A stretch of 51,853 nt of DNA, from the NCBI GenBank assembly GCA_009746045.1, contig RPFO01000253.1, forward strand, positions 3,620,019 to 3,671,871. The letters are read 5' to 3'. This document shows, in pieces, positions 9,654 to 17,862 of this stretch (position 1 is the first letter of the stretch; the number at the start of each line of letters is the position of its first letter). Source of the stretch: Mesostigma viride (Eukaryota > Streptophyta > Mesostigmatophyceae > Mesostigmatales > Mesostigmataceae). A program made the position numbers and the translations under genes. The notes beneath the pieces were generated by a model. It had not been told where the DNA came from. It saw only the letters and a list, made by a program, of their open reading frames with translations, and did not search any database.

Positions 9654-9903
9654 ATGCGTTTATATGTGGAAATTTCCGTGGAATTCCGCTCTAGCGGCCG
9701 CGGAAGCTATCGAGAGTTAACCTAACCAGGGAGTGTCCCACCGACCGAAGGTCGGTTCCTCCGAAGCGAAGACGCGGCTTCGAATCCCGGTGGAAGCAAG
9801 TAAATCGTACTTTTTTGCAATAAAACGACCTATTTATCATTTTTTGTAACAAACGCTCGTTCACACTCGAATTAATTTCTCTGCATAAGGATATACGAGT
9901 CTC
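9654..9903. other. 250-bp intergenic spacer with a short hairpin
   Basis: No gene is seen. It contains a 7-bp stem hairpin at 9740-9756 (CCGACC-GAA-GGTCGG core), a T-loop-like string TTCGAATCCC near 9779, and then an AT-rich tract (9800-9860) that may serve as 3' end signal of the AT-hook gene and promoter of the recombinase gene. No complete tRNA can be folded. Confidence 0.4.
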
Positions 9904-11161
9904 ATGGTTTCAAGGACAGCGGACGAACTCCGAATGCGACGAGAAGCGCAGGCTAGATACCGGCAGAAATACCCGGACCGGGCAGCTCTCCAGGTCATGC
10001 GCGCGATGGCCAAGAAAGACGCTTGGATGCCTACCGAGAAATGGCTCCAGAAGCACGGGACAGACTGCGACGAGGTAAAGTTGATCCGGCAGAACGCGGA
10101 CCTCCCGAGCGGGATTGTAAGTCCGCGGACACTCGCCCGGTCTCGCGAGCACCCACGAGCAAGCTGTGGACACTCGCCGAGGTCATGGAGACCGCCCAGC
10201 AAGTCAGGCCGGAGAACCAGCCCGTGGCTACCGTGCAAGGAGACAGGGTCATTAAGACGGCTAAGGGCGCGACAGTGGCGACGATTAAGCAGTACGTCGG
10301 TCGCGTTGGACAGATCCTAGACGCTCTTGGATGCAGCCGGACAGAACCCGTCACGTGTCTCCTGGACGTCGATAAAGTCATCGCGACAATCCAGAACATG
10401 AAGAGGGGAGACGCGACAGGAGCAAGAACGGCCCGCGCTAATCTCTCGGCTGCAATAAACGGAATAAACAAAATCTTCCCACTATCTCGCCAACTTCCGG
10501 CAACTGTCGTCGAGGCCTACAAGACCAACAGGCCATCGAGCAGGAAGGGCGACTAACCATCGACGCGTATGTCAGCGAGAACGTGCCGCCAGCTTACGAT
10601 TTCAAGACGCTCCAATCGATCCACAGTCCGTCGCAGACCCAAACAGCGATGAAAATTGATGGGGTACCTTTACCTCAGCGGAAAGAATCTCCCGCCACTC
10701 GGTACAACTATCACGATGTCAAATTCGTGAACGATGAGAGCGAGATAGGACCACACGAGAACGCGTTCATCGTCCCCGAGAACCGGTTCGTAATTCGACA
10801 CCACAAGACGGCGAAAGACCTCGGACCGATCGATTTCGTCGTCCCGCCGTCGATGAAAGCGTTCCGGGAAATCCTCAAAGCCCGCTCGACGAACGGGAAA
10901 TGGTTCCCGGCCGGCAGAGGACGGGGACATATCAGCAAATCCGCGTTTGGCGAGCGATACCGCGCGACTTATCACGGAATCCTCAACACTCGGCGGGCGT
11001 TCGTCACGGCGTTCGTGAAAAGAGCGACGTCCGCAGAACGGATCAAATATGCAAGGGGCATGGCACATTCCCCGGCGATGGCGATCCGGTATGAGCGGAA
11101 CGATCAATTGGATCCCGCGACTCTGGAGAAAGCAAGAAAGATGGACGATGAAGACGTTTGA
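9904..11161 (+). pseudogene. PLV tyrosine recombinase/integrase, two frameshifts
   Basis: Catalyses integration and excision of the viral genome. The ATG at 9904 opens an Arg-rich N-terminus (RMRREAQARYRQKYPDR). A shift between about 10,125 and 10,160 leads into the core-binding part (KLWTLAEVMETAQQVRPEN, TIKQYVGRVGQILDALG). A second shift near 10,540 leads into the catalytic domain: TRYNYHDVKF (first Arg), VIRHHKTAKDLGP (Lys), NTRRAFVTAF (second Arg), MAHSPAMAIRYER (His and nucleophile Tyr). The order R-K-R-H-Y is complete in sequence, although the frame is not. Intact length of about 420 residues fits PLV and virophage recombinases. A perfect hairpin follows at 11,196-11,218. Confidence 0.75.
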
Positions 11162-11195
11162 TTGATTCTGTCGCTATCTGAAATAGAATTGTCGC

Positions 11196-11218
11196 CTTTT
11201 AATACGTAGTATTAAAAG
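11196..11218. terminator. perfect 10-bp-arm palindrome after the recombinase gene
   Basis: CTTTTAATAC, a three-base loop GTA, then GTATTAAAAG. It lies 35 bp past the recombinase stop and 137 bp before the primase start. In giant viruses palindromes after genes mark transcript 3' ends. The same role is inferred here and is untested. Confidence 0.45.
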
Positions 11219-12799
11219 TCCCGGGTTTTTTGGCTATTGAGAAAGTCGAATTGTTTATTGATTAATAAAATCCACTTCCTTCCAATCAAGAAAAAACCAG
11301 TCTCGTTTCGGCCAGAGAAAATAAAATCTAAGCTACAGGTATACAACTTTCATCATGACCGCGTCCGTCTATACTGGAGCGAGACTGACCAGAACCGTCC
11401 ACGGTCGAACGTGGTTTGGTGGGTCGAGGGTCGACGGCAAGGGGCCGAAGGACCGCTGCATCGAGGCCGCGAACGAGGCCGGGCATTCCTACATTGCTGC
11501 CCGGGATATCGGGCGCGGACCGAAAGAGTACACACATTACCGAGACGCTGAAGAATTCGCGGCAATTCGCGAGGAATGCATGCGGAATGTCCGGACTCAG
11601 ACACTGAACGAGATCATCCGCCCCGACCAGCCGTCGTGGGCATACGTCGATCTCGACGACCGCGTGGGACGGACCGCGAGCGTATTGAATACATCCGCCA
11701 TTTCAAGCGACTGCACGATGCGTTTGTGTTCGATGTTCTAGGGATCGAGCCAGACGGTTCCAATATAACGCTCGACCGCGACACGCGATAATCGAATTTT
11801 CAAGATTTCGTATCATATCGTTGTCCGCGGGCTGGTACTGGCTGACATCGACGCGAGACAGTATTGGTGCCAGACATTTACTCGCTACATCGCGAGCATC
11901 TGTTGGACCCCGACTCGTCTCTCTACGTCGACGCCAATATGCTTCTAAGCACCGAGCACGCTTCGGCGTACATGGAGCAGAACATTGAAGATATGCTGGC
12001 TAACCCCGGCGAATACTATGACGACAAGGAGGTCCAGTTAATGGTCGATGATCACATCTATGGCAAGGACTGGTGCTTCAGGGCCGTTGGCATGCACAAA
12101 CTTGGGGAGACGGACCCTCTCGCGAGTCTCAGGATATGCGAGGGGTCTGACGACGTTCGCGAACACTCGGCATCGTCTACCCACGGACATCTCGACGACG
12201 CCGTGATATTGAGAGCTCCGGCTTCGTGGTACGCCCAGAAAGGATCGGAACGCAAAAAGCGTCCCAGTACAGTCCTCGCGGGCACGGGGCGGGCAGCGAG
12301 CAAATCGCGAGGTCGATCGAGGCAATGGCGAAGGTTTCGCCGGGTAGTCGGATCATCAATGTCGAGGAGCACGCCGGGGAGGACGGCCGGACATACTACA
12401 TGTCCCGCTGGACCGTCGACCCAGAAGTGCCGTGTATCGTGTGCAAGAAGGATCGCCCCCATAAGAGCGCTGGTCACGGCCCGAGGGTGTGCGAGTACTC
12501 GGACGGAAGGGTCACCTACTCGTGTTGGAAGAAGGGCCCCAAGCACGCGGAGTGTATCATGGACAGGCGCGAGTTCGTCGCGGAGAGTGTCCCGTTTGGC
12601 GAGACGTACTGCACAGAGAAGATCAAGCCTTTTGACGTCGACGGTCTGGTCGAGGTTATCAGAGGCCGCGACAAGGGTCACAAAGTCACCCACTTTGTCC
12701 AGTCGAACTGCGGGACTGGAAAGTCGGAACGTGTCCGAGAGATGGTGAACGAGCTTGTCCGCAGGATCCCTGATGTTCGCATACTGTGCATCGTCGCCA

Positions 12800-12835
12800 A
12801 CATCAGTCTCTCGAAGGACATCAGTCTCTCGAAGG
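12800..12835 (+). repeat. 18-bp perfect tandem duplication inside the helicase
   Basis: Two identical 18-bp units (12,800-12,817 and 12,818-12,835) add six residues, giving ISLSKDISLSK just after the first strand following Walker A. The reading frame is kept. Confidence 0.85.
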
Positions 12836-14383
12836 AAGAGGACCGTAATTATAAGGCACTCGGAGAGGTGGGGAAGTGTATCGTCTGGGAGGATTCCGCG
12901 TTCCGGATCCTCTCCCAAGACCCGCGGTTCCGCCACTATCTGGACAATCGCGGAGGGTATATCAAGGACGACCGCGTGCTCATCGTTCTGAACTCCATCC
13001 TTCGTCTCGCCAGCTCGAGTTTTGACGTCGTGATCATGGACGAGATTTACAACACATTGACAGCGCTATCGGGTCTCCATCTCAAGAACAAGCGAGAGGT
13101 CATTGTGCGTCTTATCGAGATCTTGGAGCGCGCCAAGGTGCTTATAGCGCTTGACGCGACCATTACAGCGAAGGTCTACAATTACATCGCGCACTACCGA
13201 CCAGTTGACGGGATCAGGGCATCTATGAACACGTTTAAGCGCCCTACTAATCGCGTGTTGAAGTGGGTCGACATCGATTCTACGAAATGCTGGAAAGCGG
13301 TATTTGTTGCGGAGATTGTTGCTGAGTGCAAGAGGCGGTTGCATGCCGGGGAGAAGCTGTTCTGTCCAATGTCCGCGGCGTGGGCTGTTCCGGCCGTATG
13401 CGAGGGCTTGAAGGACATTTTGTCCACAAAGAAGTGGAAATCGTACACCAAGGACACGCCAAAAAAGGATCTAGAAAGCGGCGCTAATTCGGCGTGGGCC
13501 GATCTCGATTTTCTCATCATTTCGCCAACCATCACCGTCGGAGTCTCGTATACTATGCACACTTTCGACAGCATGGTGGCTGGTTTTATCAACGCCCCAG
13601 GATACGCCGAATACACGACCATGCTGCAACAGATGTTCCGTGTCCGTCACCTGTGTAAGGGGGAGATGACAATCATCTATCGAGACTCTACTACCCCTCT
13701 GTCGAGGCTGGACACCAACTTTGACCAGATAAAAAAGACGACGGTCGACACAGAGGCCAAGTTTCTGAACCTGATGGCGAAGGACAACGCTGATGTGATT
13801 GCTTCATGGGGTGAAGATGGTAAGAGGAAGTTCGACCCAAGCTCGCCACTACTCAACCTCTTCTGTCGCAACCTGCAGGACGTTGCAGTTTCTCGCAGCC
13901 ACTTCAAGCCGAATCTGATCAGGATGCTAGCAGAGGATTATGACGTAAAGATGGAAAGGGCGGACGAGAAGGTGGATCACACCGACGCCCCACCACTACC
14001 AAAGCGAGAGGACGCGGACGAGGGGCGTGCCGTTTATATCATGGAGCACGAAGAATACGTCGCACTGAAGGATCGATGTGACGCAGGCGAGATTCTTACA
14101 GCGTTCGAGAAGAGGCTGAAGAACGTCTACGAGCTCGTGGAATTCAGTTACCAGATCCCGCGAGAACGTAGAGATGAGGAACTTGCCGGGCTCCTCGAGA
14201 AGGATAAATGCCGGACGGTTTACCGAGCTGTCCGGCAGCACTCGCGAGCGACAGAACTGGGCAAGGACGGGTACCTTGCGAACGTCCTTGAGGCAATGAG
14301 GAAGACTCATTCGCTCTTTGACCTCAGTGAATACAAAACAGGCCGTGACGCGAAGACTCTCGCGGTTGCTCTACATCTATTAA

Positions 14384-16080
14384 CCCCTAAATGGGCAGAA
14401 ATACTGCCGATGCATCGGCTGTAACTTCACAATTTTGCAAACCAGATGCCATCCAACCCACCCATATCCAATGGCTGTCCTTGGGGGCCAAGCATGTCCA
14501 TGAGTTGCCCTTCGGGTTGGTATATCACAACCTTACATATATGCAGGGTAGGCCATGTATAACTGCCGTCAAAGTCAGGGGGTCAAGACGAGCGTTTTCA
14601 TTTTTGGTAGAATGTGCATTTTGAATTATGTTGTAAGAGCTAGGCACCTACCACTTCAGGGATGATAAACAATTAGTTGCTGAACAGTTTGAGCCATTGG
14701 GGTCATCATTTGGGTGGGTATACCAGCAGTTACACCCAGTACAGCCCATAGGGGTACCGTTGGTAAAAAGCAACCAAGGGGTAGGAGTGGGCATACTACC
14801 TACTAATACCTACTAATATGGCCCCCAACCATGCCGCACAATACATTTCCCTTCCACAATGATGGGGAAACATAACTGCATCATCACACTGCCCTTACAT
14901 GGCACCTATGTGCAGGTGCCACCTTGTCCATGCATGTAGGTAACGTGGTACGGATACCCTACGCAAGGCATGCATTCTAGGAGGCAGCCACCAACAAACT
15001 AGTGATTTTAAGCCTATTTCAGCTTGCCCTAGTAAGGATAAACTAGGCCTAAGCTGCTATAGCTTGCCAGGTGATGGCCAGCACACCTGGTGGCACATGC
15101 TGACAATGGGAAGCTTCTACTCACCGGTTACATGCTTGATGATGCCACAGAGACCAGCCAACTGCCTCACACTCATGCAATATGTGTGTGGGAAATGTAT
15201 AACAAACATATATGGAGGTATTCAAACCCATACAGCCTCTAAAACTTATCACCATCACCCTGTGGCAGGTCAACTGACTGAGGGAAGCATCTAAGAAGGG
15301 TGTTTTAGAAAGGGGCCAGGCCAGGGTCAAGAAAGAGCATGAATAATGCAAAAAGAATGTGCTACACAAGCTAGAACGTATATATAAACGTCAAACATCG
15401 ATAGGAAAACGATGATTAAGCTTTACCAGGCATGGATGGCGTTACCTTGGCCCAGGCGGTGGCCGCAAAATGGCGCATTTCGGAACACCAAAGTTGTGCA
15501 GCATGGTCGCTGGATTCGGCGATTTCTGGCCACCCTTGCACGTTTACGACTACCATGTATCATAAAAAGTACAAAGAAACCAATATATCCTTTAAAATAC
15601 GCCGGAAAGGTATTGCTGTCAACGTTTCTATCGTCCGGCCTGATCGCAGTTTTTTCCAGCAAGAACGCTGCCGACACCTATCAAATGGCATTCCCGCGAA
15701 CCAAAAATTGGCCTGTATCATCTTTAGGACGTATAAAATCAATTTCCTGAGTTTGGTCAGAAAATTCGAACGAAAACGTAAATGCCATGCGTGGGCGCAA
15801 GCCGCCATGGCCAGGTCGTCGTTTTCCGGAATGCACGTTTTACGTGAAAAAGTACCCTGACCCCTTGTACTTTGACCGGCCAGAACACCTCTATAACTTT
15901 GTCAGAAGTATGCAAACCCTAGTACCATGCTGTGAGGAAAATTATAAACTTTCGATCTTCTCAGCTAAACGTTTCCTAATTCTCAATAGTTTTCGCGGCA
16001 TTTGGTCCCCCGAGAAGGGGCCGACGTGTCGGCTGTAACTCAGTTTTAGGCGGAAAATCGGCAGCCAGACCATTTAGGGG
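14384..16080. mobile_element. non-autonomous piggyBac-like element inserted at TTAA
   Basis: The element begins CCCCTAAATGG and ends in its reverse complement CCATTTAGGGG. It is flanked on both sides by TTAA (14,380-14,383 and 16,081-16,084), the target-site signature of piggyBac transposons, whose ends typically begin CCC. Subterminal palindromes GCCGATGCATCGGC (left) and the near-palindrome GCCGACGTGTCGGC (right) are each followed by CTGTAACT. The 1,697-bp interior is AT-richer than the flanking virus and has no ORF resembling a DDE transposase, so mobilisation in trans is inferred. It sits inside the helicase gene and, apart from the duplicated TTAA, removed no viral coding sequence. Confidence 0.85.
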
Positions 16081-16503
16081 TTAAAGGGCAGTGGGATAGA
16101 GGAGTTCGTCCTAGATCGCGAGAGTGCCAGGACCATGACGATCCCTCGCGACAAGGCGATCGAGATTGGGAATAGGATCGATCGCGAGATCATGGGGAGT
16201 CAAACATTCATGCGCGCGGTGTTTGGGTATCAGAGGAGGGCAAAGGGGGCTGGCGGGACGCTGAGTTTTGCTCAGTGTTCGAGCCTTATTAACACCCTAC
16301 TCGCTAGCACACTCAACATTTCAGCAGGCGGCACGCGGATGTACCATATGAAGGAGCAGGACCTAGAAATATCAAAGGCTGGTGTCCTCGACTTCTGCGA
16401 GAGGTACCAGCCTGGCTGGTGGGGCAACGAGGCCGAACTAGCATCACTCCGCCACCAGGACGAGACGCATGGAAGCATGGACGAGGGCTATCATTTCAGA
16501 TAG

Positions 16504-16980
16504 ATAGACCCATCACGCCGCGTCTCGTGGTATAGTATTAGATATTTTGTGTTGCTGTGACACCAAAAGCCATCCCGCTCCTCTCATGCGACGGTGCAGG
16601 GTTTTTTAGAGGCGTGTGTTTGTTGTGTGGCGTGGTTGTGGTGATGGTTGATGGTTCTGTCAGAATAGGCAAAATTGCTCAGATAAGTATAGAACTACCT
16701 TTAAAATCTCTGAGCAATTTTGCCTATTCACACACACACACCTCGCACGTTGAAGAGACCTTGTGTTTTTCGCTGCCAGCCAAGCGCCGCGCCGGTACCG
16801 GGGATACAAGCCAAGTTTACCACCGCCCTTATACCGCCATCAGCCACTGACAAAACGCATGACACTCACTCAGCACTGGTCGATGCAAGCAGACGTAACG
16901 TGACCTTGCTAAAATTTTGATATGATGGCCGGAATGCATTATGAACCAACCTGCAGTCTAGTGAATGCTAACAGATAGCC
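16504..16980. other. 477-bp spacer after the helicase, with hairpin and CA run
   Basis: No convincing gene. Contains the 21-bp inverted repeat at 16,663-16,729 and a short (CA)n at 16,730-16,742. It may contain the right end of the virus, but no terminal inverted repeat could be identified because the left end is outside the window. Confidence 0.4.
16663..16729. terminator. 21-bp perfect inverted repeat with 25-nt loop
   Basis: Arms 16,663-16,683 and 16,709-16,729 are exact reverse complements (arm begins GAATAGGCAAAATTGCTC); the loop is AT-rich. It lies 160 bp after the helicase stop. It could be a transcript 3'-end hairpin, a small foldback element or a structured RNA; the sequence alone does not decide. 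Confidence 0.55.
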
Positions 16981-17547
16981 ATGGCGTCACGAAATGCTGG
17001 GCCGTGTGAGAAAGCGCTTGCGTTTATAGGGAAAACACTTGACGAAATTTGTGACAAGCAAACGGCAATTGAAAACAAGCTTTCTCGCCTGTCTGAACAA
17101 CTAGAAGGCATTGTCGCACCATCTGGCGAGGCCGGTGATTACTCGCCGACCTGCGAGGTGCTAAAAGTCCACGATGCTGCTTACGATGCCGTTGACAGGA
17201 AAACTCCAAAGGTCCTTGTCGAATGGGTCTACGAAAAGGGGTCATCCAAGCCGAGGAAGCTCGAAGAACGGTGCGAATGGAAACGCCTTGACGAATGCGC
17301 CGATTGCGTAGACAAGGTCGAGGATTTCATGAAATCTTTCCAGAAGTCGAAGCACCAGCCCGGAATATCCGCTTTCTCCCTCATCAACGCGTGGTCAGAT
17401 GCCAGGAGAGGGTTTGCAGCATACAAGAGCGGGTCAAACGACAAGAAACGGGAGCTCGACGAGAATGAGAACGAGGACGATTTCGCCAACAAGAGGCAGA
17501 ACCTCGCACTTGGGTCGCAGCAATCAGGCTACACAGCTAACATTTGA
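16981..17547 (+). CDS. 188-residue protein of unknown family
   Basis: Intact ORF from an ATG in good context (AGCCATGG) to TGA at 17,545-17,547. The N-terminus has a short predicted coiled coil (QTAIENKLSRLSEQLEGI). The middle holds four Cys in CEVL, CEWKRLDECADCVDK, and the C-terminus is charged (KKRELDENENEDDFANKRQ). Nothing diagnostic is recognised. It lies in the same orientation as the replication genes, 478 bp past the helicase stop, so it could be the last viral gene. Alternatively it belongs to host or to another element. Composition is less GC-rich than the viral genes. Confidence 0.5.
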   Translation: MASRNAGPCEKALAFIGKTLDEICDKQTAIENKLSRLSEQLEGIVAPSGEAGDYSPTCEVLKVHDAAYDAVDRKTPKVLVEWVYEKGSSKPRKLEERCEWKRLDECADCVDKVEDFMKSFQKSKHQPGISAFSLINAWSDARRGFAAYKSGSNDKKRELDENENEDDFANKRQNLALGSQQSGYTANI

Positions 17548-17862
17548 GCACGCCCCTTTCATGGGTTGCCTGATCTGATACGAACTTGTTTGGTTGTATT
17601 ACGACATTGTTAGCAACTTCGGTATCAATCAAACCCTGGCCTAGCTTTCCAAGGGCCGTGGCAACTCCAAGCCTGACAATGAAATTAGCCACGTTGCCAT
17701 CTGAGTCAATACTGGCAAGGGTCTGGAATCACAACTGACACATGCTTCAGTAAATAATTACGAAATCCAATATTTTATCACTCAATTTATCACTCAACCA
17801 TCATCACTCAAGAATGGCTCCCCGGTACCCAACACGGCCCCATCACTCAATGAGGGGCTATA
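17548..17862. other. non-coding stretch with ATCACTCAA repeats
   Basis: No gene seen. Between 17,778 and 17,850 the string ATCACTCAA recurs four times at irregular spacing. The stretch ends at the target site of the following LINE. Confidence 0.4.

Larger units (their letters stand above)
11355..16503 (+). pseudogene. primase fused to UL9-like SF2 helicase, frameshifted and split by a transposon
   Basis: Replication protein. ATG 11355; TCTA at 11327-11330. The primase part spans three frames: YVDLDD (metal-binding DxD, about 11,647), KISYHIVVRG (His motif), and IYGKDWCFRAVGMHKLG (archaeo-eukaryotic primase C-terminal motif). From 12,226 one frame is open: Cys-rich segment CIVCKKDRPH to KHAEC; Walker A NCGTGKS (about 12,706); DVVIMDEIY (about 13,030); LIALDAT; LIISPTITVGVSYT; MLQQMFRVR. 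This order matches herpesvirus origin-binding-type SF2 helicases. The frame enters a TTAA-flanked transposon at 14,384 and resumes after 16,084 to TAG 16,501-16,503, with YQRRAKGAGGTLSFAQ and LNISAGGTRMYHM. Total about 1,150 codons. Confidence is high for the helicase and good for the primase. Confidence 0.82.

Noticed and set aside
9660-9830. tRNA-like segment with TTCGAATCCC T-loop string near the recombinase gene
   Set aside because: The flanking bases do not form a 5-bp T stem, no matching acceptor or anticodon arm can be built, and an internal tRNA-derived attachment site would not be expected in an integrated copy.
15412-15860. ORFs of 80-140 codons inside the piggyBac-like element as a transposase
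   Set aside because: No DDD/DDE-type transposase motifs or Cys-rich tail; lengths are far below a piggyBac transposase.
1-17547. Bacteriophage or prophage origin of the left block
   Set aside because: Capsid, ATPase and primase-helicase motifs are those of eukaryotic double jelly-roll viruses, and the flanks are eukaryotic retroelements.
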